DNA of 64,000 nt. Source: Leuconostoc lactis. GTDB taxonomy: Bacteria > Bacillota > Bacilli > Lactobacillales > Lactobacillaceae. Position 1 is the first letter of the stretch. The number at the start of each line of letters is the position of its first letter. The translations under genes and the position numbers were made by a program. The notes under the pieces are model-generated. The model had not been told where the DNA came from. It saw nothing but the letters and a program-made list of their open reading frames with translations, and searched no databases. This document shows positions 35,063 through 43,565 of the stretch, in pieces. The stretch is from contig NZ_CP042420.1 of NCBI RefSeq assembly GCF_007954625.1, positions 1,252,501 through 1,316,500 on the forward strand, given 5' to 3'.

Positions 35063-36925
35063 ATGGCAAGTCGAATCCCAGATGCCTTCATTGATGAAGT
35101 GCGTAAAAAAGTGAATATTGTTGATGTGATCGGGGAATATACACAACTGGTTAAACGCGGACGCCAATGGAACGGATCGTGTCCTTTCCATGATGATCGC
35201 CATCCATCACTCTTCGTTGAAGAAAATAAGCAAGTCTTTAACTGTTTCTCTTGTGGTCGTTCAGGCTCCGTCTTTTCTTTTATCATGGAAAAAGAAGGGC
35301 TGAGTTATCCTGAAGCGGTCCTATCTTTGGCTGAAAAAGCGGATATGCCGGTTGATCAACAATTGACAGCGCAAGCCGCTCATCCCATTGACAGTCGCAC
35401 GCAAGCCATTTATGATTTGCATTCAGCGGCACAGCGGTTGTATCAGCATATTTTATTAAATACCACCTCAGGTGAAACAGCCTTAGCTTATTTACACGAT
35501 AAGCGGCAGTTATCTGATATGGTCATCAAGCAATTTGGGATTGGCTTTGTGCCGGACGACAATGTGTTATTGCAGTACGCCAAAGATCAAAACATTGCAC
35601 CAGATATCCTACAAGCATCGGAATTATTTATTACAAACGATCAAGGGGTGATGCGTGATCGTTTTGCGGGACGGATTGTGTGGCCCATCAAGACGGCACG
35701 TGGCCAAGTGGTTGGTTTTTCTGGGCGTGCCCTTGCGTCAGATAACACCATCAAATATATGAACAGCCCGGAAAGTCCATTTTTCACAAAAGGCAAAATT
35801 CTTTATAATTTTGACCGTACCAAAAATCAGATGCGGCAAACCAATACAGCCCTGATTTTTGAAGGCTTTATGGATGTCATTTCGGCAGACATGGCGGGCA
35901 AAACCATGGGTGTTGCCACGATGGGAACGGCTTTAACCCCAGAACATGTTCAGCAATTGGCACGGGTTGCCCAACGTATTTTACTCGTTTACGATGGGGA
36001 TGAAGCGGGTCAAAAAGCAGCTAAACGTGCGATTGATTTAATTCGCACGCATGCGCAACAAGTTGAAATTGGGGTCGTGCATTTGCCAGATCAATTGGAT
36101 CCGGATGACCTGCGGATTCAGCGTGGCACCGCTGCCTTGCAACAAGCCTTGGAACAAAATATTCAAACACCGGTTGAATTCTTGGTCAACGCTGCTCGGA
36201 CTGGGAAAAATCTCAGTAACCAAGTGCAGTATCTGGCTTTTTTGCAAGAGGTGATGCAAACCTTGCAACAAGCCACGCCAGTTGAACAAGATTTACAACT
36301 GACCAAAATCGCCAATGAGTTTGGCACCTCAAAACAAGCGTTGCAGGCACAATTGCAACAAACGTTGGCTCAAAATCGGGCTAGACCGGCTGCTACGAAA
36401 AGTTATTCAAAACGTGCGCCCAAAGCCTACACGGATCAAATGGTACCACCGCCCGCAGCACCAGCTGATAGCGAGCCGCGGGTTGGCCAACGCTTAACTA
36501 AAGTTGAGCAGGCGGAACGCGCCTTGCTCATGGCCATGATTAAGTCACCACAGGTATTGGCCCAAGTCAAAGCGACCACGGGGTTTGCGTTTGTGCATCC
36601 AGATTATCAATTATTGATGATGCTGGCGGCCATTTATCAAGGACAACATCCAGAACCATTTGATTTAGCCCAGTTTATGGATTTTATCCAGAAACCAGCT
36701 TTAAATCAAAAGATTATGGCCATTGATCGGGCTTATGGTGATCTCACCATCGAGCATGAGGCGATTCGTGATTATTTGCAAATCATTATGGAAGAGGCGC
36801 CGATTGAAGCACGCGTGCAAGAATTACAACAATTGATCAACGTCGCTAAGCAACAACATGATGACACCAAATTGTTGCAACTGATGACAGAATTGATCAA
36901 TCTTAAGAAACAACATTCAGGGTAA
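35063..36925 (+). CDS. dnaG: DNA primase
   Basis: Makes RNA primers at the replication fork. N-terminal CHC2 zinc domain (CPFHDDRHPSLFV then CFSCGRSGS), central TOPRIM core (FEGFMDVISADMAG, LVYDGDEAGQKAA) and a C-terminal helicase-binding region from about 440 on. Length is 620 residues. The ATG at 35063 has AAAGGCGG upstream. rpoD follows after 59 bases, the usual macromolecular-synthesis operon order. Confidence 0.96.
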   Translation: MASRIPDAFIDEVRKKVNIVDVIGEYTQLVKRGRQWNGSCPFHDDRHPSLFVEENKQVFNCFSCGRSGSVFSFIMEKEGLSYPEAVLSLAEKADMPVDQQLTAQAAHPIDSRTQAIYDLHSAAQRLYQHILLNTTSGETALAYLHDKRQLSDMVIKQFGIGFVPDDNVLLQYAKDQNIAPDILQASELFITNDQGVMRDRFAGRIVWPIKTARGQVVGFSGRALASDNTIKYMNSPESPFFTKGKILYNFDRTKNQMRQTNTALIFEGFMDVISADMAGKTMGVATMGTALTPEHVQQLARVAQRILLVYDGDEAGQKAAKRAIDLIRTHAQQVEIGVVHLPDQLDPDDLRIQRGTAALQQALEQNIQTPVEFLVNAARTGKNLSNQVQYLAFLQEVMQTLQQATPVEQDLQLTKIANEFGTSKQALQAQLQQTLAQNRARPAATKSYSKRAPKAYTDQMVPPPAAPADSEPRVGQRLTKVEQAERALLMAMIKSPQVLAQVKATTGFAFVHPDYQLLMMLAAIYQGQHPEPFDLAQFMDFIQKPALNQKIMAIDRAYGDLTIEHEAIRDYLQIIMEEAPIEARVQELQQLINVAKQQHDDTKLLQLMTELINLKKQHSG

Positions 36926-36984
36926 GTGGCTTAGGCCAAAGATCCGGTGATAACGATTAACCCGTATATTAGGAGAAGTAAGAC

Positions 36985-38283
36985 ATGGCAACTAATTTAT
37001 CTTCAAGCAAAATCTCAGATATCAAAGATTATCTTGATTCACAAAACATTTCATATAATAGCCGTGCCAAGAAAGCGGAGTTACTCGCTTTGGCTCAAGG
37101 TAAAACACCAGAAGAAGCTGCTGCTGCCGGTCGTGCATCAAAGCCAAAAGCGGCTAAAAAGTCAGGGATTATTAAGAGCCCAGAATATGACAAAGCCGTT
37201 AAAGCGTTGATTGCTGAATATAAGCCAGCCAAAGAAGTGACATATGCCACTTTGTCAGAACGTTTGGCAGAACCGTTCCATTTAGATGGTGAAAATATTG
37301 AACGTTTGATGGAAAAAGTTGAAGATGCTGGTGTGGCCATCGTGGATGAAAAGGGTGAACCAGCACCAGAAGTCTTGCAAGCTAAGCAAAACAAGCCTTC
37401 AAAAGAAGAACTTGATCAAGCGGAAGATACACCAGCCGGTATTAAAATCAATGATCCCGTGCGGATGTATTTGAAAGAAATCGGCCGCGTGAACTTGCTA
37501 AAGGGTGATGAAGAAATTAACATTGCCAAGCGTATTGAAGCAGGTGATGTGGAAGCCAAGCAAGAATTAGCGGAAGCTAACTTGCGTTTGGTTGTCTCAA
37601 TTGCCAAGCGTTACGTTGGTCGTGGGATGCAATTCTTGGATTTGATTCAAGAAGGTAACATGGGCTTGATGAAAGCGGTTGACAAGTTTGACTACACGAA
37701 GGGCTTTAAGTTCTCAACTTATGCCACTTGGTGGATTCGTCAAGCCATTACACGTGCGATTGCCGATCAAGCGCGTACTATCCGTATTCCAGTCCACATG
37801 GTCGAAACCATTAATAAGTTGATTCGTATCCAACGCCAATTGTTGCAAGATTTGGGTCGTGAACCTTTGCCTGAAGAAATTGGAGCTGAAATGGATTTGA
37901 CACCAGATAAGGTCCGTGAAATCTTGAAGATTGCGCAAGAACCCGTTTCATTGGAAACACCAATCGGTGAAGAGGATGATTCACATTTGGGCGACTTCAT
38001 TGAAGATAACGAAGCGATTTCACCAGCTGACTCAGCTGCCTATGAAATGTTGCGTGACCAATTAGAATCAGTTTTGGAAACGTTAACGGATCGTGAAGAA
38101 AACGTCTTGCGTTTGCGTTTTGGTTTGGAAGACGGTCGCACACGTACACTTGAAGAAGTTGGTCGTGTCTTTGGGGTTACCCGTGAACGAATTCGTCAAA
38201 TCGAAGCAAAAGCTTTGCGTAAGTTGCGCCACCCAAGTCGTTCAAAGCAATTGAAGGACTTTATGGATGACGGCAATATCTAA
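36985..38283 (+). CDS. rpoD: RNA polymerase primary sigma factor
   Basis: The housekeeping sigma factor. Region 1.2 [17 protein letters not shown], region 2 [26 protein letters not shown] and [15 protein letters not shown], region 3 [12 protein letters not shown], and region 4 [17 protein letters not shown] with [20 protein letters not shown] are intact. Length is 432. Before region 1.1 there is a 50-residue extension ([19 protein letters not shown] and [11 protein letters not shown]) that resembles a small HeH/SAP-like helix-extension-helix fold. RBS AGGAGA before ATG 36985. The gene ends at a strong terminator. Confidence 0.97.
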   Translation: MATNLSSSKISDIKDYLDSQNISYNSRAKKAELLALAQGKTPEEAAAAGRASKPKAAKKSGIIKSPEYDKAVKALIAEYKPAKEVTYATLSERLAEPFHLDGENIERLMEKVEDAGVAIVDEKGEPAPEVLQAKQNKPSKEELDQAEDTPAGIKINDPVRMYLKEIGRVNLLKGDEEINIAKRIEAGDVEAKQELAEANLRLVVSIAKRYVGRGMQFLDLIQEGNMGLMKAVDKFDYTKGFKFSTYATWWIRQAITRAIADQARTIRIPVHMVETINKLIRIQRQLLQDLGREPLPEEIGAEMDLTPDKVREILKIAQEPVSLETPIGEEDDSHLGDFIEDNEAISPADSAAYEMLRDQLESVLETLTDREENVLRLRFGLEDGRTRTLEEVGRVFGVTRERIRQIEAKALRKLRHPSRSKQLKDFMDDGNI

Positions 38284-38287
38284 TCTT

Positions 38288-38316
38288 AAAAGCCACGCGT
38301 TGCGTGGCTTTTTTTT
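38288..38316 (+). terminator. Terminator after rpoD
   Basis: AAAAGCCACGC / GCGTGGCTTTT followed by more T residues. Confidence 0.92.
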
Positions 38317-38340
38317 GAGCCCTATGTTATGCTGGTTATT

Positions 38341-38378
38341 AGCGGTTCATCAACCATCCCGCTTAAAAAAACTAGGAG
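38341..38378 (+). promoter_or_regulatory. PreQ1-I riboswitch
   Basis: AGCGG pairs with CCGCT around a loop containing TCAACC, followed by the A-rich tail TTAAAAAAACTAGGAG. This matches the class I preQ1 aptamer, and the pairing of loop CC with tail GG resembles the Thermoanaerobacter version. The tail includes the AGGAG Shine-Dalgarno of queT, so control should be on translation. The downstream gene, queT, is a preQ1/queuosine-precursor transporter, which supports the call. Confidence 0.87.
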
Positions 38379-38387
38379 ATTGCCATC

Positions 38388-38945
38388 ATGCAAAAAAATT
38401 TAACAACAACTAACGGCCGTCAGGCACATAACATCACGCTAATTGCCGTAGTAGCTGCGATTTACGCAGCGATTACGTTCGTGATTCAACCCGTGGCTTT
38501 TGGGCCAGTCCAATTACGCGCTTCAGAAGGGCTCAATCATTTGGCCGCTTGGAACAAGCGCTATGTGGTGGCATTAGGTATTGGGGTCTTTATTGCAAAC
38601 TTAGTGTCACCGCTTGGTTGGATTGACTGGGTATTTGGGACATTAGGGACAGTGATTATGACGGGTGTAACGTATCTTTTGGCACGGCGTGTCACTAGCG
38701 CGTTAATCAAAATTATTATCAGTACAGTTGTCGTATCAACGCTGGGTATGGCGATTTTAGCAGCCGAATTTACCTTTGCCTTTAATATTGGCGCTAGCGG
38801 TGCCTTTCCTTCAGGAGCTAAAGGTGGTCTGATGGCGCAATGGTTGGCGTATTATGTAAGTTTAGTACCAGGTGAATTGGCCTCACTGATTATTGGTGGT
38901 GTCGTGATTTACGCGTTAAGTAAGATTGTGGATTTGAGCAAATAA
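38388..38945 (+). CDS. queT: Queuosine precursor transporter QueT (ECF S-component)
   Basis: A small membrane protein (185 residues, about five to six helices) that binds a queuosine precursor and works with shared ECF transporter subunits encoded elsewhere. Family motifs include AIYAAITFVIQPVAFGPVQLRASEGLN and NLVSPLGWIDWVFGTLGT in shortened form (FGPVQLRASEGLNHLA; NLVSPLGWIDWVFGTLG). A preQ1-I riboswitch covers its ribosome-binding site. Its stop overlaps the next ATG by one base, so the SDR gene may be under the same control. Confidence 0.93.
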   Translation: MQKNLTTTNGRQAHNITLIAVVAAIYAAITFVIQPVAFGPVQLRASEGLNHLAAWNKRYVVALGIGVFIANLVSPLGWIDWVFGTLGTVIMTGVTYLLARRVTSALIKIIISTVVVSTLGMAILAAEFTFAFNIGASGAFPSGAKGGLMAQWLAYYVSLVPGELASLIIGGVVIYALSKIVDLSK

Positions 38946-39682
38946 TGATTGAACAAGATTATCAAAACAAGCATATTTTAGTAACCGGTGCCGCTTCAGG
39001 CATCGGTTTTTCGCAACTTGAGACTTATTTGGCCGCGGGAGCAAACGTCTATGCGTTGGATTTTCAACCTATTTCGCTGGTGCATCCGCGTTTACAGACT
39101 TATCAAATTGATTTACGTGACCATGATGCCTTAACCGCGCTAGCGACTGACCTGACCAATCGCGTTGATTTTGATATTTTACTCAACACGGCTGGTGTGC
39201 TCGATGACTATCAGCCGTCGTTGGCCACTAATTTGGCAGAATGGCAGCGCGTACTCGACACGAATTTAACGCCAATGTTTATTTTAAGTAATGCCGTATT
39301 ACCGGCGATACTGGCGCGTGGCTATGGCCATATCATTAATATGGCCTCGATTGCAGGCTTTTCGGCTGGTGGCGGCGGGGCCGCTTATACCACGAGTAAG
39401 CACGCCATTATTGGTTATACCAAGCAGCTCGCCTTTGATTATGCACCGCAAGGGTTGCATGCCAATGCCATTGCCCCAGGAGCGATTGCGACGCCGATGA
39501 ACGCGGCTGATTTTGCTGGTGAGGGAGCGATGGCCAAACAAGTTGCGGCCCAAACGCCCGCCCGTCGTTGGGCCACTGCGCAAGAAGTCGCTGATTTGAC
39601 GTTATATTTAACCAGTCCACAGGCTGACTACATTAATGGCGCGGTTTTGCCGATTGATGGGGGCTGGACGCTGGGGCATTAA
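38945..39682 (+). CDS. Short-chain dehydrogenase/reductase, FabG-like
   Basis: NAD(P)-dependent oxidoreductase of the classical SDR family, 245 residues. Cofactor loop TGAASGIGFS, NTAGVL, catalytic Ser in NMASIAGFSAG, Tyr and Lys in YTTSKHA, and C-terminal INGAVLPIDGGWT. It looks like 3-oxoacyl-ACP reductases, but the context (overlap with queT, no fab genes) argues against a core fatty-acid role; the substrate is unknown. Starts at ATG 38945 overlapping the queT stop. Confidence 0.9.
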   Translation: MIEQDYQNKHILVTGAASGIGFSQLETYLAAGANVYALDFQPISLVHPRLQTYQIDLRDHDALTALATDLTNRVDFDILLNTAGVLDDYQPSLATNLAEWQRVLDTNLTPMFILSNAVLPAILARGYGHIINMASIAGFSAGGGGAAYTTSKHAIIGYTKQLAFDYAPQGLHANAIAPGAIATPMNAADFAGEGAMAKQVAAQTPARRWATAQEVADLTLYLTSPQADYINGAVLPIDGGWTLGH

Positions 39683-39713
39683 AATCGAGATGTGACATGG
39701 TCAAAAATTGATG

Positions 39714-39719
39714 TTATAC
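39714..39719 (+). promoter_or_regulatory. Extended -10 before the uracil-DNA glycosylase-like gene
   Basis: TGTTATACT, with TG one base upstream of TATACT; 33 bases before the chosen ATG. Confidence 0.45.
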
Positions 39720-39751
39720 TGAACTTATTTCTAGGGGGGATAACAAGTAGT

Positions 39752-40321
39752 ATGTCAATTTTAGAAGAAATTATGGCGGATCCGGAAAATGCGGTTTTCA
39801 CCCAAAAGGGTTGGCAACCCATTTTTTCGGCACCAGCAACGGCCAAAATTGTCATTATTGGCCAAGCACCGAGCCGAAAAGTGCAAGATAGTGGGATTAT
39901 GTGGCATGATGCCTCTGGGGACCGCTTGCGTGCGTGGTTGGGGGTTGATGAAGAGACCTTTTATGATTCTGGTTTGTTTGGTGTTATTCCGATGGATTTT
40001 TATTTCCCGGGCAAGGGCAAGTCGGGGGATAAGCCACCACGTGCCGGGATAGCTGAGAAATGGCATCCACGTCTTTTGGCGCAAATGCCTGATGTTGAAC
40101 TGATGATTTTAATTGGCGCTTATGCGCAACGGTACTATCTCGACTTATCACCAAAGGATACCATCACAGCAACGGTGAAAAATTATGCGCATTATTTGCC
40201 GCGCTATTTCCCGATTGTCCATCCGTCACCACGGAATAATATTTGGCTGAAAAAGAATCCGTGGTTTTCACAGGACGTTGTGCCAGCACTACAAACCACC
40301 GTTCACAATATTTTAAAATAA
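39752..40321 (+). CDS. Uracil-DNA glycosylase family protein
   Basis: A member of the UDG superfamily, which removes uracil or other altered bases from DNA. Recognisable parts are IIGQAPSRKVQDSGIMW, the SGDRLRAWLG loop, DFYFPGKGKSGDKPP and VHPSPRNN near the C-terminus. I chose ATG 39752 (MSILEEIMADPEN, 189 residues), after a GGGGGG stretch about 13 bases upstream; the longer frame from 39692 includes the predicted promoter. It is not the canonical family 1 ung; exact base specificity cannot be read from the sequence. Confidence 0.85.
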   Translation: MSILEEIMADPENAVFTQKGWQPIFSAPATAKIVIIGQAPSRKVQDSGIMWHDASGDRLRAWLGVDEETFYDSGLFGVIPMDFYFPGKGKSGDKPPRAGIAEKWHPRLLAQMPDVELMILIGAYAQRYYLDLSPKDTITATVKNYAHYLPRYFPIVHPSPRNNIWLKKNPWFSQDVVPALQTTVHNILK

Positions 40322-40327
40322 ACGAGC

Positions 40328-40357
40328 AACCAATCATGTTGAATGATTGGTTTTTTT
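40328..40357 (+). terminator. Terminator after the UDG-like gene
   Basis: AACCAATCAT / ATGATTGGTT with loop GTTGA and T-run. Confidence 0.93.
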
Positions 40358-40419
40358 GTGGTGTGATGCGGCTATTATAATAAAATTCAATTTAACTTTT
40401 ATTAGTGAGGCTGATGCGC

Positions 40420-40425
40420 TATAAT
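40420..40425 (+). promoter_or_regulatory. -10 box of the pnuC transcript
   Basis: Consensus TATAAT; a -35 is not obvious. A start near 40432 would give a leader of about 155 bases. Confidence 0.45.
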
Positions 40426-40441
40426 AAGGCAAGCAATAATG

Positions 40442-40455
40442 TGTGATATATCACA
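40442..40455. promoter_or_regulatory. Palindrome near the pnuC transcription start
   Basis: TGTGATATATCACA, a perfect 14-base palindrome just downstream of the predicted start site. Either an operator or the first leader hairpin. The arms resemble Rex and Crp half-sites, but the spacer is two bases too short for both. Confidence 0.4.
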
Positions 40456-40478
40456 AATAACTAGAAGGAGTTTAGCGG

Positions 40479-40562
40479 ATGATAATGCCTATCCCATAGA
40501 CCGGCAAATAACCGAGAATACTTGCCCCGACACAATGTAGCGTTGCTTCCCGACACGGCTAC
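40479..40562 (+). promoter_or_regulatory. Structured pnuC leader, candidate NAD+-sensing (pnuC-motif) riboswitch
   Basis: The leader holds two copies of CCCGACAC (40526-40533 and 40549-40556). The second sits in the loop of a hairpin GTAGC/GCTAC (40537-40562). Loop bases TTCC (40547-40550) can pair with GGAG of the pnuC Shine-Dalgarno (40575-40578), forming a pseudoknot that would hide it. NAD+-II (pnuC motif) riboswitches are known upstream of pnuC in Lactobacillales. I cannot check the consensus from memory, so the class is a proposal. Confidence 0.5.
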
Positions 40563-40586
40563 TCAAAAACAATAGGAGAACTTAAC

Positions 40587-41378
40587 ATGTCAATGAATAC
40601 CTTAACAAACTCGGCTGCCACCGGTTGGACCAACATTAAATTTGGTCTCCAGGCGTTGCCAAAACAACTCCGGTACACCTTCAGTTTACGCGAGAATATA
40701 CGTGATCTGACAGCATTAACCAAAACCTCACGCATCATGATGGGGTTAATGCTAAGCGCAACTGTTGTCGCGTTTATTTTAGGTCAAAACTTTGGTTTTA
40801 TTGGTTGGATCAGCTTGATAACTGGTATCGCGACGGTCATGAATCTGATTTTAGTGGATCAGGGCCGCTTAACAAATTACAGCTGGGGGGTTCTTGGTTG
40901 TGCGGTGTGGTTAATTGTTGCTTTAAATAATCATCTGATCGGTGATATTGCGTCGCAATCTTTTTATTTTGTGATGCAGTTTGTCGGTATCTCAGTTTGG
41001 CATAAAAATAAAGGGCGCGACAATACGGTACAAGCCAAAAAACTATCAGCTAAAAATGCCGTATTGTATCTGATCATGACCTTTGTGATTTATGGGATTG
41101 TTTTAGGTATTAGTCACTCGCTGCATGGTGCCCAAATTTACCTTGATGCGACACTTTTACCGCTTGGCATCATTGGGCAAGTCTTGATGACCTATGGGTA
41201 TCGCTCGCAGTGGATCGCTTGGATTGTATTAGACGTTATTAACGTGATTATCTGGACAAGAGCCTTGCAAGCAGACCCATCTGCTGGGGCAACGTCGATG
41301 CTCGCTTTGCAAATCATGATGTTAATTAATTCATTTTATGGTCAATATATGTGGTTAAAAAAGTCACAAACCGCTTAA
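40587..41378 (+). CDS. pnuC: Nicotinamide riboside transporter PnuC
   Basis: A seven-to-eight-helix membrane carrier for nicotinamide riboside, an NAD+ precursor. The family pattern is visible in YSWGVLGCAVWL, SQSFYFVMQFVGISVWHKNK, and YRSQWIAWIVLDVINVIIW near the end, which includes the conserved WxxW-like region. Length is 263 residues. RBS AGGAG lies 8 bases before ATG 40587 within a structured leader. The gene is alone between two terminators. Confidence 0.93.
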   Translation: MSMNTLTNSAATGWTNIKFGLQALPKQLRYTFSLRENIRDLTALTKTSRIMMGLMLSATVVAFILGQNFGFIGWISLITGIATVMNLILVDQGRLTNYSWGVLGCAVWLIVALNNHLIGDIASQSFYFVMQFVGISVWHKNKGRDNTVQAKKLSAKNAVLYLIMTFVIYGIVLGISHSLHGAQIYLDATLLPLGIIGQVLMTYGYRSQWIAWIVLDVINVIIWTRALQADPSAGATSMLALQIMMLINSFYGQYMWLKKSQTA

Positions 41379-41379
41379 C

Positions 41380-41414
41380 AAAAAAGCAACCAAATACGAT
41401 TTGGTTGCTTTTTT
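41380..41414. terminator. Bidirectional terminator after pnuC
   Basis: AAAAAAGCAACCAAAT / ATTTGGTTGCTTTTTT with loop ACG, between converging genes. Confidence 0.95.
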
Positions 41415-42525
41415 AGGTAAGCCAGAGACAAATTAAGCTGCCAATGACCATAAAAATAACTAAATAGACGACGTTGAGCCAAGTAAACGTTTTGAAAAAA
41501 CGATAACTCGAGCGCTCGTGGTCAAATAGTTGATATTGACGTAAGGCGAGTAAATTTGCCAATGAGGCAATGAGCGTTCCTAAACCACCAACGGTGACGC
41601 CCAGATACAAACCGGTCACGTGTGTGGTGAATTTAGAGAGCAATACCGCAGCGGGCACGTTACTAATCACTTGGCTACTGATGACGCCGGCAAAAAATGT
41701 TTTGAGTGTTGTGTCTGTTGTGAATGACAAGAGGTGGTGAATGGCTGGTAAGCGACTAATGGCACCGACAATGATGAAAAAATTGATGAACATTAATAAA
41801 ATACCGTAGTCCACTTTGACGAGAACTTGGCGATCCAACAGAGCAGCGGCTAATAAACTGACACCAACGGCAATCCAAATGGGTAAGATTGATAAGATAC
41901 CGAGCAAAACCAGTACAGTAGCGAGCAAGAGCCAACGGACTTTTTGGCGGTCGATGGGCTGTGCTGTTGTTGTCATGGCTGGGATCGGTTGGGCTGGGAA
42001 AAATAGGGTCACGATACCTAAGCTTAGAAAACCAATCACACCAATTGGTAGTGATAAAGTCATAAAATGCGGTAAGCTGAGGTGATAATAAGAGACGAGA
42101 TAAAGATTTTGTGGGTTACCAAACGGCGTCAAAGCACTACCGAGGTTCGCATAGATGGTTAATAAACTAATCGGGACAATTTTGCCAATATTAATTTGTT
42201 TACTGATCTTAAAAAAGATGGGCACGAGCGTCAAAATGGCCACATCATTGGTAAAAAACATTGAACCAATAAATGAAAAGAGGAGCATCACCCCAATGAT
42301 ATCTCGGGTTGTACGACATTTTACCACAATTGTGTTGGCAATGTAGGTCAGGACATGTAATTGGCCGTAAATCGTCACGATGACCAGCAGTGATAGCAGG
42401 GCCAAAATGGTATGACTATCAATATCTTTCGGCGACACTTGGCCGAAAATAAGGGCAACGATGGCTAAGCCCAACGTGACCAAAAACGTTTTATCGGTAT
42501 AAATTCTTTTGACTACTGTGATCAT
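41413..42525 (-). CDS. Anion permease, ArsB/NhaD (SLC13-like) superfamily
   Basis: Integral membrane protein of about 370 residues with ten or eleven helices. The two inverted halves each carry a re-entrant signature: SMFFTNDVAILTLVPIF with GNPQNLYLVS, and SNVPAAVLLS near the C-terminus. Similar proteins move arsenite, dicarboxylates or other anions. The position beside the LysR gene and the malolactic genes makes an organic anion plausible, but the substrate is not readable. I chose the start at 42525 (MITVVKRIY), because the upstream ATG at 42558 overlaps a TATAAT. Confidence 0.82.
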   Translation of the reverse strand: MITVVKRIYTDKTFLVTLGLAIVALIFGQVSPKDIDSHTILALLSLLVIVTIYGQLHVLTYIANTIVVKCRTTRDIIGVMLLFSFIGSMFFTNDVAILTLVPIFFKISKQINIGKIVPISLLTIYANLGSALTPFGNPQNLYLVSYYHLSLPHFMTLSLPIGVIGFLSLGIVTLFFPAQPIPAMTTTAQPIDRQKVRWLLLATVLVLLGILSILPIWIAVGVSLLAAALLDRQVLVKVDYGILLMFINFFIIVGAISRLPAIHHLLSFTTDTTLKTFFAGVISSQVISNVPAAVLLSKFTTHVTGLYLGVTVGGLGTLIASLANLLALRQYQLFDHERSSYRFFKTFTWLNVVYLVIFMVIGSLICLWLT

Positions 42526-42608
42526 TTTTTTGCTTTCTAGAGTTCGATATTCACTCATTATACCTGATTTTTCAGGGCTAAGGGTTGTTAATCACGATGG
42601 GATTTGGC

Positions 42609-43499
42609 TTAGGTTTGTTGGGATAAAATTCGGATGAGTAAAGTTTCCTCAGTCGTTAAATTATGATTTTTACGAAAGGCCACATTAGCACTAAAAGTAG
42701 GTTGATTGTCATCAAGTAAGGGTATGGCTACAATATTTGGATCGGTTGGGGTTACGATATTGGTTAGTAGGGCGACCCCGATGTTTTCGGCTACTAAGCT
42801 CATGAGAAAGGAAACATCATTGGTTTTTAGGAATGTCTTGGGGCGAATGTCAGCGTTTTTGGCTAGTTGCTTCATTGCTTGGACGTGAATAAAACTCGCA
42901 TCAAATGAGACAAATAGTTGGTTTTTTAAATCTTTAAAATAAATACCGGCTTGCTGTTGGGCTAACGGATTCGTTTTGGCCATATAGATATAGAACGGGG
43001 CTGTGGCAAATGGAAAAACTTGGAGTTTGTCATTAGTGGCTTGACCTAAAGAACCAAGTAAGGCTAAATCAATATCGCCATTAATCAACGATTGGGTTAA
43101 TCCGTTAGAGCCAGCTTCATAAATATGCATATGGTCAATATTATATTGGCGATCAAAGGCCTTGGTGGCTAACACGATTTTGGCAAAATAAGCATGTTTG
43201 AGAATCGGGGGCAGTCCAATTGTTGTCGTGCGTGATTGCAAATGGGTAATTTCTTGGTGTGCGCTATCGAGTTCATTTAAAATAGAGGCCGCATGTTGGT
43301 AGAGTTGTTCGCCGGCTGGCGTAAATTTAAGATCTGCGGTCGCGTGTCCGCGAATCACTAGCTTGGCTTGAAAGTATGTCTCAAGCCGTTTGATGGCACT
43401 GCTAATGGATGGCTGACTTACTTTGAATTTTTTAGCCACTTTTGTAAAACTTTTTTCATGATATAACGCATCATAATATTTTAAATCGTTAATTTGCAT
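42609..43499 (-). CDS. mleR: LysR-family regulator, likely of the malolactic genes
   Basis: Transcription factor with an N-terminal winged helix-turn-helix (KSFTKVAKKFKVSQPSISSAIKRLE in parts; HTH about residues 18-37) and an effector domain like periplasmic binding proteins from about 90. Length is 296 from ATG 43499, seven bases after AGGGG; the frame to 43538 adds no family-like residues. It is divergent from the malolactic enzyme gene, the classical MleR arrangement, with palindromes between them. The call as MleR is from position and family, not from a known specificity signature. Confidence 0.85.
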   Translation of the reverse strand: MQINDLKYYDALYHEKSFTKVAKKFKVSQPSISSAIKRLETYFQAKLVIRGHATADLKFTPAGEQLYQHAASILNELDSAHQEITHLQSRTTTIGLPPILKHAYFAKIVLATKAFDRQYNIDHMHIYEAGSNGLTQSLINGDIDLALLGSLGQATNDKLQVFPFATAPFYIYMAKTNPLAQQQAGIYFKDLKNQLFVSFDASFIHVQAMKQLAKNADIRPKTFLKTNDVSFLMSLVAENIGVALLTNIVTPTDPNIVAIPLLDDNQPTFSANVAFRKNHNLTTEETLLIRILSQQT

Positions 43500-43532
43500 G
43501 TTTAAACCCCTAAATATCAATGTTTTGATTAA

Positions 43533-43555
43533 CGTCATAAATTTTATTTATGACG
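43533..43555. promoter_or_regulatory. Palindromic candidate MleR operator
   Basis: CGTCATAAA-TTTTA-TTTATGACG, perfect nine-base arms around a five-base centre. It holds LysR-type A/T-rich dyads and lies midway between the divergent genes. Confidence 0.6.
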
Positions 43556-43565
43556 ACGTGCTTGT

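Noticed and set aside
39299..39620. Two overlapping minus-strand frames opposite the SDR gene
   Set aside because: Antisense shadows of an intact SDR with all catalytic motifs.
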